This document shows positions 17,440 to 27,700 of a stretch of 64,000 nucleotides of DNA, piece by piece. Origin of the DNA: Olsenella uli. GTDB lineage: Bacteria; Actinomycetota; Coriobacteriia; Coriobacteriales; Atopobiaceae. The translations under genes were made by a program, and so were the position numbers. The stretch lies in NCBI RefSeq assembly GCF_016899935.1, contig NZ_JACJJK010000008.1, positions 1 through 64,000 of the forward strand, in the 5' to 3' direction. Position 1 is the stretch's first letter; every line of letters begins with the position of its first letter. Under the pieces are notes generated by a model. The model saw only the letters and a program-made list of their open reading frames with translations, did no database searches and was not told where the DNA came from.

Positions 17440-18951
17440 TTACCGGTAGCTCACCGAGTGCTGCGAGTCCTTGACGACCACGTCGTGCGCGCCGCCCTCG
17501 ACGATCGAGGTAGAGCTCACGAGCGTGAGGCGCGCCTTCTCCTGCAGCTCCTTGATCGTCTTGGCGCCGCAGTTGCACATCGTGGACTTGATCTTGTAGA
17601 TCGTCTGACCCACGCCCTCCTTGAGCGAGCCCGCGTAGGGCACGTAGGAGTCCACGCCCTCGACGAAGCCCAGCTTGGAGGCGCCGCCCTGGTCATAGCG
17701 CTGCCAGTTGCGGGCACGCGCGGAGCCCTCGCCCCAGTACTCCTTCATGTACTGGCCGTTCACGTTCACGCGCTCGGTCGGGGACTCGTCGAAGCGCGCG
17801 AAGTAGCGGCCGAGCATCATGAAGTCGGCGCCCATGGCGAGCGCGAGCGTCATGTGATAGTCGTAGACGATGCCGCCGTCGGAGCAGACGGGCACATAGA
17901 CGCCAGTCTCCTCGAAGTACCTGTCGCGCGCGCGGCAGACGTCGATGACGGCGGAGGCCTGGCCGCGACCGATGCCCTTGGTCTCGCGCGTGATGCAGAT
18001 CGAGCCGCCGCCGATGCCCACCTTCACGAAGTCCGCGCCGCAGTCGGCGAGGAAGCGGAAGCCGTCCTCGTCCACGACGTTGCCGGCGCCCACCTTGACG
18101 GAGTCGCCGTAGTTGGCGCGGATCCACTCGAGCGTGCGCTTCTGCCACTCGGAGAAGCCCTCGGACGAGTCGATGCAGAGCACGTCCGCGCCGGCCTCCA
18201 CGAGCAGCGGCACGCGCTCGGCGTAGTCGCGCGTGTTGATGCCGGCGCCCACCATGTAGCGCTTGTTGGCGTCGAGCAGCTCGTTGGGGTTGGACTTGTG
18301 CTGGTCGTAGTCCTTGCGGAAGACGATGCCCACCAGGTGGTCGTTCTCGTCCACGACGGGCAGGGCGTTCAGCTTGTTGTCCCAGATGACGTCGTTGGCC
18401 TTCTTGAGCGTGATGTCCTTGTCGCCCACGATGAGCTTCTCGCGCGGGGTCATGAACTCGCGAACCTTCTTCTGGTGGTCGTCGCGCGTGGGGCGGTAGT
18501 CGCGGCTGGTCACGATACCGAGGAGCTTGCCGCGCGAGGAGCCGTCGTCGGTGACGGGCATGGTGGAGTGGCCGGTGCGCTGTTTAAGCGCCATGACCTC
18601 CTCCATCGTCATGTCCGGCGTGAGGGTGGAGTCGGACTCCACGAAGCCGGCCTTGTGATCCTTGACGGCCTTGACCATGGCCGCCTCGGCCGCGGGCGTC
18701 TGGTTGCCGTAGATGAAGGCGAGGCCGCCCTCGATGGCGAGCGCCACGCCCATGTCCACGCCGGAGACCGACTGCATGATGGCCGAGACCATGGGGATGT
18801 TGAGGCTGAGCGCGGGCTCCTCGCCGCGACGGAACTTCACGAGCGGCGTCTTGAGAGACACGTTGTCGGGGATGTTCTCCGCTGAGGAGTAGCCGGGGAC
18901 GAGCAGGTACTCGGAAAAGGTGTGGGACTCCCCCTCGAAGAACGTTGCCAT
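17440..18951 (-). CDS. guaB: IMP dehydrogenase of the Tritrichomonas foetus type
   Basis: 503 residues; GAGAGGAG precedes the ATG at 18951. It is a TIM barrel with an inserted tandem CBS domain (about 105-215). The catalytic loop is [10 protein letters not shown] with Cys319, where most bacteria have GPGSICTTR. The flap carries NWQRYD, the Arg-Tyr pair used for hydrolysis, and the C-terminus has STMCNCGA and [10 protein letters not shown]. These blocks match, from memory, the protozoan T. foetus enzyme including its numbering. It oxidises IMP to XMP, the committed step to GMP. It is monocistronic, with its own -10 and ribosome site. Confidence 0.95.
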   Translation of the reverse strand: MATFFEGESHTFSEYLLVPGYSSAENIPDNVSLKTPLVKFRRGEEPALSLNIPMVSAIMQSVSGVDMGVALAIEGGLAFIYGNQTPAAEAAMVKAVKDHKAGFVESDSTLTPDMTMEEVMALKQRTGHSTMPVTDDGSSRGKLLGIVTSRDYRPTRDDHQKKVREFMTPREKLIVGDKDITLKKANDVIWDNKLNALPVVDENDHLVGIVFRKDYDQHKSNPNELLDANKRYMVGAGINTRDYAERVPLLVEAGADVLCIDSSEGFSEWQKRTLEWIRANYGDSVKVGAGNVVDEDGFRFLADCGADFVKVGIGGGSICITRETKGIGRGQASAVIDVCRARDRYFEETGVYVPVCSDGGIVYDYHMTLALAMGADFMMLGRYFARFDESPTERVNVNGQYMKEYWGEGSARARNWQRYDQGGASKLGFVEGVDSYVPYAGSLKEGVGQTIYKIKSTMCNCGAKTIKELQEKARLTLVSSTSIVEGGAHDVVVKDSQHSVSYR

Positions 18952-18998
18952 GTGCCGGCTCCTCTCCCCGCCTCGGCGGTGTCGTGTGAGTTCACGCC

Positions 18999-19004
18999 AT
19001 TGTA
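18999..19004 (-). promoter_or_regulatory. -10 element of guaB promoter
   Basis: TACAAT on the minus strand within GTTACAATGGCG. Almost the same string precedes ftsH. It lies 47 bases upstream of the guaB ATG. Confidence 0.55.
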
Positions 19005-19048
19005 ACATCCGCTCACGGCTCCATCAGGCACCGTTTGCCGAGAAAACG

Positions 19049-19079
19049 TGCCTAAAAGGGGTCTGACCCCTTTTAGGCA
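19049..19079 (-). terminator. 31-bp perfect hairpin at the 3' end of the glycosyltransferase gene
   Basis: 15-bp perfect arms (19049-19063, 19065-19079) around a single base. The stop codon of the glycosyltransferase lies inside the right arm. Minus-direction sequence after it is CGTTTTCTC, a modest T-run, so it is a probable terminator. Confidence 0.7.
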
Positions 19080-20362
19080 TTGCCCACGACGTCCTCCACG
19101 TTCACGGCGATGTCGTGCTTGGTGGGGACCCACTCGACCTTCTTGAACAGGGCCGCCACCGTGATCGGGATGTAGGTCATCATGAACAGCGGGAACGTCA
19201 GGATGTTCGTGAGCACGCGCCAGCGCTTCTTGGCATGGATGTGGGAGCGCTCCGAGACGGTCGTGATGATCGCCAGGACGAAGAAGACCACGTACATCGA
19301 GACGAACGTCATGATCAGCGAGCCCACGCACATGTCGAGCTCGGTCTGGGTGGCGATGAAGCCGTGGCTGAGCGAGCCGATGATGAGGTAGGTGGCGTTC
19401 ACCGCAAAGGAGAGCAGCGTCAAGATCATGCCCGGGGCGATGGTCATGAGCATGTCGTAGCTCGCGAACTGGCCCTTGGAGATGCCCTTCACAAGATCTC
19501 GGCCATACGAGAAGAACACCTCGTAGAAGCCCTTGGTCCAGCGCATGCGCTGGGTCCAGGAGGCCTTGAAGGTGACGGGCTGCTCGTCAAAGAACTCCGC
19601 CGGGGCGTAGCCGATCTGGACGTTGTTGGCGCAGCAGAACGTGGAGAACTGGATGTCCTCGGTCAGGGTGTGGAAGTCCCAGCCGTGCATGCCGCGCACG
19701 ATGCGCTCGGAGACGAGCCAGCCGGAGCCGGAGATGGCGCAGCTCGTGCCCGACATCATGCGGGCGTTGTTGAGGAACTTCGCCTCGCGCATGAACCAGA
19801 GCGCGTAGGCGGCGCTCACCCAGCTCGAGTCGAAGTTCTTGGAGTTGCGGTAGCCGGTGCAGACGAGGTAGCCCGCGTCGAAGGCCTGGTTCATGACGGA
19901 GATGTAGTCGGGCGACACGAGGTTGTCGGCGTCAAAGATCACGAAGGCCTCGTACTTGTCGCCATAGTCGTTGAGGATGCGGTCAAAGGCGTAGTCGAGC
20001 GCCCAGCTCTTGCCGCGGCGGGCGAGGTCGTTGCGATCCCAGACGGTGGCGCCGGCCGCCTCGGCGGCGGCGTGGGTATCGTCCGTGCAGGCGTCGCACA
20101 CCACGAACACGTCCATGAGCTCGCGCGGGTAGTCCTGGGAGAGGATGGAGGTCACGAGGTTGCCGATGACCGCCTCCTCGTTGTGCGCCGCGATCACGAA
20201 GGCGTAGGAGTGGCGCCGCTTGGCCTCCGGCAGGCGCACCGTGCCGCGCACGATGACCCGCAGCACGTAGATGATCTGGTAGAGGTAGGCTGCGGTGAAG
20301 AAGAGCCAGATGAGAAAGTTGAAAATGACGATCGGCGTCAGGCCGAACCGGTTGAACTCCAT
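19073..20362 (-). CDS. membrane family-2 glycosyltransferase
   Basis: 429 residues. The ATG at 20362 comes directly after the rluD stop; GAGGGA lies six bases upstream. One N-terminal helix (about 8-37) precedes the GT-A domain with AHNEEAVIGN, FDADN (DxD-type), TEDIQ and QRMRW (QxxRW). Three helices follow in the last 120 residues. This is the architecture of processive cellulose- or hyaluronan-synthase-like enzymes that polymerise and may export a polysaccharide. The sugar cannot be told from sequence. It is cotranscribed with rluD, probably for coupling rather than shared function. Confidence 0.88.
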   Translation of the reverse strand: MEFNRFGLTPIVIFNFLIWLFFTAAYLYQIIYVLRVIVRGTVRLPEAKRRHSYAFVIAAHNEEAVIGNLVTSILSQDYPRELMDVFVVCDACTDDTHAAAEAAGATVWDRNDLARRGKSWALDYAFDRILNDYGDKYEAFVIFDADNLVSPDYISVMNQAFDAGYLVCTGYRNSKNFDSSWVSAAYALWFMREAKFLNNARMMSGTSCAISGSGWLVSERIVRGMHGWDFHTLTEDIQFSTFCCANNVQIGYAPAEFFDEQPVTFKASWTQRMRWTKGFYEVFFSYGRDLVKGISKGQFASYDMLMTIAPGMILTLLSFAVNATYLIIGSLSHGFIATQTELDMCVGSLIMTFVSMYVVFFVLAIITTVSERSHIHAKKRWRVLTNILTFPLFMMTYIPITVAALFKKVEWVPTKHDIAVNVEDVVGNA

Positions 20363-20363
20363 C

Positions 20364-21407
20364 TTATCCCTCGCGCTCGGAGGCTCGTCCGTCGGGCGCC
20401 AGGCGCGGGCAGATGGCCTCCCCCGCCGGCGTCCGGCCCATGGACCTTTCGCCAAGCGATTCTAGTACATCGAGGAGGTCGGGCGGCAGGGTGTCGGCAA
20501 GCTCCACCGTCTCTCCCGTTACGGGGTGGTCGAAGCGGATGTGCCAGGAGTGCAGGAACTGGCGCGCGAGGCCCAGGTTCTGGCGGAGGTCGCCGCGCCC
20601 GTAGAGCGGGTCGCCCACGAGCGGGTGGCCCACGTGGCGCAGGTGGACGCGGATCTGGTGGGTGCGCCCCGTGTAGAGGTGGCACTCGATGAGCGTGTAG
20701 CCGTCGTCGCGCGGACCGGCCTCGAAGCGCTCGAGCACGCGGAAGGTCGTGATGGCCTCGCGGGCGCCGGGGGCGTCCGAGACGGCCATGCGCAGGCGGT
20801 CACGCGTGGAGCGGGCGATGCCGGTCTCGATGGTGCCCTCGTCGTGCGCGATCGGGCCGTGGACGAGCGTGACGTAGCGGCGGTCCAGGACGCGCAGGCG
20901 GATGAGGTCCTGCAGGGCCTTCTGGGTGGCGTCGTCCTTGGCAGCCACCATGAGACCGGAGGTCTCCATGTCGAGGCGGTGGACGATGCCGGGGCGCTCC
21001 TCGCCCTGGAGCATGCCGAGGTGGGCGTAGCCGCAGTGGGCGACGAGCGCGTTGGCCAGCGTGTCGTCCACGTGGCCCGGGCTCGGGTGGCAGACAAGGC
21101 CCGCCTGCTTGGAGAGGACGATGAGGTGGTCGTCCTCGAAGCGGATGTCGAGGGGGATGTAGGGGTTGGGCGCGAGCGGACCGCCCGCGTCCTCGGGCTC
21201 CTCCACGAGGGCACGCACCCGGTCGCCGAGCAGGACCTTCTCGGACTTGGAGGTGGCCGGCGTCTCGTTGATGGTGACGGCACCGTCCTCCACGAGGCGC
21301 GCGCAGGCGGAGCGCGAGGGCATGTCGGGAGCTGCGGCGAGGAAGGCGTCGAGCCGCATGCCGTCGGACTCGGGCCCCACAAGCAGGTTGACGGGACGCT
21401 GGGCCAT
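20364..21407 (-). CDS. rluD: RluD-family 23S rRNA pseudouridine synthase
   Basis: 347 residues; AAAGGAGG precedes the ATG at 21407. An N-terminal S4 RNA-binding domain (MRLDAFLA...SRSACARLVEDGAV) is followed by the catalytic domain with HRLDMETSG (nucleophile Asp), YTGRTHQIRVH and HPLVGDPLYG. It modifies uridines in large-subunit rRNA, and in RluD those of helix 69. The last 40 residues extend past the usual end. It usually follows lspA, as here, although a repeat cluster separates the two genes. Confidence 0.93.
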   Translation of the reverse strand: MAQRPVNLLVGPESDGMRLDAFLAAAPDMPSRSACARLVEDGAVTINETPATSKSEKVLLGDRVRALVEEPEDAGGPLAPNPYIPLDIRFEDDHLIVLSKQAGLVCHPSPGHVDDTLANALVAHCGYAHLGMLQGEERPGIVHRLDMETSGLMVAAKDDATQKALQDLIRLRVLDRRYVTLVHGPIAHDEGTIETGIARSTRDRLRMAVSDAPGAREAITTFRVLERFEAGPRDDGYTLIECHLYTGRTHQIRVHLRHVGHPLVGDPLYGRGDLRQNLGLARQFLHSWHIRFDHPVTGETVELADTLPPDLLDVLESLGERSMGRTPAGEAICPRLAPDGRASEREG

Positions 21408-21434
21408 CTGATGCCTCCTTTACGCCGCACGATC

Positions 21435-21560
21435 GCCGAGTCTGTAGTTTTTTGCCGCATCGCAAAGTACAGACTCGATGGACGACTTCGCTACCAGCGA
21501 AAACCTAATCGAAAATCGAGTCTGTACTCGGCTGGAGGCCAAAAAAGTACAGACTCGGCG
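21435..21560. repeat. two successive hairpins of CGAGTCTGTACT
   Basis: Four copies of a motif of about 14 bp alternate in orientation: 21438-21447 (plus), 21464-21476 (minus), 21517-21528 (plus), 21546-21558 (minus). They form two stem-loops with A/T-rich loops in the 175-base gap between lspA and rluD. The motif is unrelated to the other clusters in sequence but similar in layout. Confidence 0.8.
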
Positions 21561-21582
21561 AAATCCGCCCGCCGGACGGCGC

Positions 21583-22095
21583 CTACTCCCCCGCTGCGGC
21601 GCGCTCGCGGGCAACGTCCCAGCGCCACCACAGGACGAGCGCCACCGGAACGCCGCAGGTCACGAAGATGTCGGCCACGTTGAAGATCGCGAAGTCCATG
21701 AACGTGGTCTTGAAGAAGTCCGTGACGGCGCCGAGGGCCACGCGGTCGATCGCGTTGCCGACGCCGCCGCCGACCACACACGCCACCGCGAGCAGCAGCG
21801 GGAGCGGCACGTCCGAGCGCGCCCAGGCCACGTAGGCACCGGCGGCGCACATCGCGAGCGCGACGAGCACGAAGAGCGGGCCCGCCCCCTCCCCCATCGA
21901 GAACGCGGCGCCCGTGTTGTAGATGAGCGAGAGATCCATCACGCCCGGGATCAGCGTGACCGGCTCGCCCGGGACGAGCGCGGCGCGGGCCACCGCCTTG
22001 CTCAGCTGGTCGAGCGCCACGACCGCAGCGGCGACCAGCGCGAAGAGCGCCAGCCGCCGCGCGCGGGCGGAGTTCGTGGTGTCGGAGCCGGACAA
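21583..22095 (-). CDS. lspA: lipoprotein signal peptidase
   Basis: 170 residues from a TTG at 22095; GAGGAG stands six bases upstream and the ileS stop is three bases before it. Four membrane helices are visible. The paired catalytic aspartates are in GNAIDRV and FNVADIF, and the N-terminal signature DQLSKAV is present. It removes signal peptides from prolipoproteins in the membrane. An ileS-lspA-rluD order is common. Confidence 0.95.
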   Translation of the reverse strand: MSGSDTTNSARARRLALFALVAAAVVALDQLSKAVARAALVPGEPVTLIPGVMDLSLIYNTGAAFSMGEGAGPLFVLVALAMCAAGAYVAWARSDVPLPLLLAVACVVGGGVGNAIDRVALGAVTDFFKTTFMDFAIFNVADIFVTCGVPVALVLWWRWDVARERAAAGE

Positions 22096-22098
22096 GCC

Positions 22099-24930
<2,832 letters not shown>

Positions 24931-24962
24931 GCTTTCCTCTCTTCCCGTCCTCCGGAACGCAA

Positions 24963-25247
24963 GAAGCGCCCCGTCCCACGTGCTGGGACGAAGCGCTTCC
25001 AAGGCACTTCGCTTGTGAACCACCCAGCGAGCGGACATCCGCCTTACTCGGCTGGCCTGTGTCGGCGGCCACTCCGGCGACGCCTACTCGCGCGGCGAGA
25101 AGAACCTCCTCCTCCCGACACGCTTTGGGGCCGCGGCTCGGGGGTGATCTTCTCCGGGACGCGGCCGCGGGCTCCCACCGTCCCCGCTCTCTCTGGGCCG
25201 CGCGCCCCCGGGTACTCTCCCCGTCAACGCCTTGGCTCAGCATGGTA
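24963..25247 (-). promoter_or_regulatory. T-box leader of ileS with promoter
   Basis: From a -10 TACCAT (25242-25247) the leader runs about 300 bases to ileS. Candidate specifier codon ATC (Ile) is at 25148-25146 in GAAGATCAC. The T-box bulge is GGGTGGTTCAC (25025-25015); its TGGT can pair with the tRNA ACCA end. A 16-bp-arm hairpin (24963-24978 with 24984-24999) follows. With no long T-run after the hairpin, control may be at translation, as described for actinobacterial ileS T-boxes. The element was recognised by eye, not by a covariance model. Confidence 0.75.
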
Positions 25248-25299
25248 GCACGGATGCGGGCGAAGGGGCGAAATACGACGAGAAGAACTTGGGACAGAC

Positions 25300-26545
25300 C
25301 TAGCCGCTCACCGGGTCGTAGCCATACAGCCACGTCCCGTAGGCAAACATGGTCCCCGGTTTGGAGTATCCCGCGAAGACGGCCGCGTCCTTGGGGGCAT
25401 ACGTGCCGCTCTCGGGATGAATCGCCCATCCGACGATCTTCCTGAACTTGTCCACGTAACCCTCGGAGATGTTGCCGACGCTCCACTTCTGCTTGCCGCC
25501 GGTGAGGGCAGAGCTCATAAAGACGCACGTCAGCTCGCGCGTCTCGCCGACCTCGAGGTCGTCGCCCGCGTCGTACATCGTCGTTCCGTAGCTCACGTGC
25601 GTCGCGCAGGCGGAGAAGTCCATGCGCGAGACCTCGCCATAATCGGGGTTGATGCCCGTCACGGCGTTGTCGAAGGGGTTGAGGTAGCGAGTCTCGTAGA
25701 CATGCTCCTCGATCTCGTCCATCGTCGGGGCGGCGTCAAACGTCGCCGGCTGCGACAACGGTCCGAACGTCGCGACCTCGTACTTAAGACTTCCCCCATC
25801 ATCGATGATGATGAAGTCGGAGAAGTCGTCCACGTTGTAGAGTGGGTTGAGCGTGAGTACCATGCCCGGGGCCTTCTTGCCCGGGGTCGTGTTGCTAAGC
25901 GTCACGGAGCACACCGAGAAGTCGAAGTAGAGGCCCACCTGCCCCGGCTTGCCCTCCGTCGAGTCGACCGTTATCGCAGGGTTGGGGTCGTAGTCGATCC
26001 GGTAGGTGTAGCCGTCCCAGTCGGTGTAGGTGAACGAACCCTCCCCCGGTTTGCGCAGTTCGACCGCGCCCTGGGCGTCGGAGAGCTCCTGGGCCGCCGC
26101 GCCGTAGGCGTCGGCGGCTGCCTCCAGCCGCTCGGTCGCCTCGGCGAGCCCCTCGGACGTCTCGGGCTCGTCCTCATACTCGCTGTGGGCGTCCTCAACG
26201 GCGGAGGCGTCGGCGAGCGCCGCCTCGAACGCCGTCAGGTCGTCAGGGTTCTTGACGACGCCCGCCCGGAACTCCTCGTCCGCCTCCTGTGCCGACGCGA
26301 TGGCGTCCTGCCGCGCGGACCACGACTCCTCGGCCTCGTCGCGGGCGGACGCGAAGTCCTCCCGCGCGTCGTCAGACCCCTCCGCAACCGCCGGGGATCC
26401 GGACGCCCTACGTGTCAACGGCAGCGTTTCCGCAGCCCACGACGCCTGACGTGAGACCGAGAAGCCCCAACGTGACGGCGGCGCGCCGGGAGATCCCGCC
26501 GCGCACGGACGGCCCGGGCCCGCCCCTTCTTGAAGCGTCAGCCAT
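25300..26545 (-). pseudogene. extracellular lipoprotein gene broken by a frameshift
   Basis: The ATG at 26545 (GGAGG upstream) opens a 45-codon reading frame with a Tat-like SRRAAVTLGLLGL signal and lipobox VVGC, then stops at 26408-26410 just past the lipidated Cys. The other 370 codons (to 25300) continue in the next frame as RRASGSPAVAEG, an acidic coiled-coil of about 100 residues, then a beta-rich domain (YTYRIDYDPNP, LYFDFSVCSVTLSN). Joined, they make a normal secreted lipoprotein; apart, the main domain has no signal. It is either a genuine one-base frameshift or an assembly error near 26410-26440. Function is unknown. It is last in a four-gene membrane-protein operon. Confidence 0.75.
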
Positions 26546-26741
26546 CGGACGCCTCCTCTCGCTCGCCGCGCGGCGCCCCGCCGCCAGCCTCCCGAGCCGC
26601 GTCAGGGGCGCCGCCTCTGGCCGCAGCGTCGGCGGCAGCGTTCGCCGCACGGTCCCCGATGCTGTTCACGACGTTCCCGACGACGTCTCTCAGGAGCCAG
26701 ATTCCGACGATCACGGCAATCAGCAGAATGAGCTCACCCAT
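26538..26741 (-). CDS. 67-residue single-helix membrane protein
   Basis: ATG at 26741 with AGGGGC upstream. One N-terminal membrane helix (MGELILLIAVIVGIWLL) is followed by a small Ala-rich region with VVNSIGDRAANAAA and an acidic end. Its last codons overlap the start of the lipoprotein gene, so the two are probably coupled. No family recognised. Confidence 0.65.
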   Translation of the reverse strand: MGELILLIAVIVGIWLLRDVVGNVVNSIGDRAANAAADAAARGGAPDAAREAGGGAPRGEREEASDG

Positions 26742-26750
26742 GGCGCGCCC

Positions 26751-26933
26751 CTATCGCTTGAATCGGTCGCTCAGGTTCTCCGCCTCGGAGGACTGGTACT
26801 TTCCCGCACTCTTGTCGATGTGCTTGCGCGCGGCGTCGACACCGGCCCCCACGCCCTTGCGAATGAGCCCCCTCACCACGGCGACGCCCACAACAAAGAG
26901 CACGAGCACCACAATCGGAGGTACGCTTTCCAT
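26751..26933 (-). CDS. 60-residue single-helix membrane protein
   Basis: ATG at 26933 after AAAGGTGA. A hydrophobic segment (PPIVVLVLFVVGVAVVRGL) is followed by a basic, probably cytoplasmic tail ending LSDRFKR. It lies nine bases before the next small membrane gene. The alternation of tiny one-helix proteins suggests an envelope complex, but nothing more can be said. Confidence 0.65.
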   Translation of the reverse strand: MESVPPIVVLVLFVVGVAVVRGLIRKGVGAGVDAARKHIDKSAGKYQSSEAENLSDRFKR

Positions 26934-26980
26934 GTCAATCACCTTTCCCTGGACCAAAGACGCCGCCTCGACGAAGGGCC

Positions 26981-27448
26981 CTAGAAGATGGGGCGCTTCG
27001 TCGTGATGTCCTCCTTCTTGGTGGAGACCTGCGTGTTGGGGTCGAGCGAGACGAAGATCTTCTCCACCGCCGTCAGGAGGAGGTTCATGTCCTCCGCGTA
27101 AAGGGGAGACCCATACCGGGACTTCCAGTTGGTGAACTTGAAGACGTACACGGACTTCTCGTCGGTGTTCTCGGTCCGGGAGAGCACCGCCCCGAAGGGC
27201 CCCTCGAACACCACCTGCTGGGCGTTGCCGTGCATCGTGACCCCCGCCTTGGCGCCGGGCTGTGCGGCCTTGAACGCGGAGGTGAGCTCCCCGTCGGCAA
27301 GGTGCCTGAGCGTGAACGTCTCGGAATACTCGACGAAGTCGCGCGCCCTGCTGAGGGTGCTCCCCTCCTTGCGGTGCTGGACCTTCTGGTAGAAGCCGAT
27401 CGCCGCAATCACGAGCGCGATGATGATCGCAATCGTCTTGACGTCCAT
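26981..27448 (-). CDS. 155-residue membrane-anchored protein
   Basis: The ATG at 27448 is preferred (GAGAGGAG six bases upstream) over an earlier in-frame ATG. A helix at about 3-20 (VKTIAIIIALVIAAIGFY) anchors a soluble domain of about 130 residues with strands VVFEGPFGAVLSR and SVYVFKFTNW. It is the first gene of the four-gene operon that ends with the frameshifted lipoprotein. No family recognised. Confidence 0.7.
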   Translation of the reverse strand: MDVKTIAIIIALVIAAIGFYQKVQHRKEGSTLSRARDFVEYSETFTLRHLADGELTSAFKAAQPGAKAGVTMHGNAQQVVFEGPFGAVLSRTENTDEKSVYVFKFTNWKSRYGSPLYAEDMNLLLTAVEKIFVSLDPNTQVSTKKEDITTKRPIF

Positions 27449-27483
27449 CAAATCTCCTCTCAACGGCATCTAGGCGCAGACTA

Positions 27484-27493
27484 CCCCCCCCCC
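27484..27493 (+). repeat. run of ten C in a divergent promoter region
   Basis: Uninterrupted C10, 36 bases upstream of the 27448 start and 208 bases upstream of fbp. Tracts this long slip readily during replication and sequencing. Confidence 0.9.
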
Positions 27494-27515
27494 GAGCAGC
27501 CACGTCAAGAGAAAA

Positions 27516-27536
27516 ACGTGAACAAGTTTGTTACGT
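27516..27536. promoter_or_regulatory. near-palindrome between divergent genes, possible operator
   Basis: ACGT-AACAA and TTGTT-ACGT face each other within 21 bases. The position between the envelope operon and fbp would suit a shared operator, but no protein is implicated. Nothing else stands out in 27540-27690 apart from a dispersed-motif copy at 27611-27622. Confidence 0.3.
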
Positions 27537-27700
27537 CTTTGTGCCCGGGGGACCGGCGCCCCGAGAGCTGTTCGCCCCGGACTACGAGCGCACGCGCCGC
27601 CGCCCGCCATGTCCTTCTCGCCCTTCTCGCCGAAAACCGGTTGCCGGAATCGTTCCCGGGCGCGCACCATGGGAAGACCACGCGTCGAGAGGGGGCCCGC

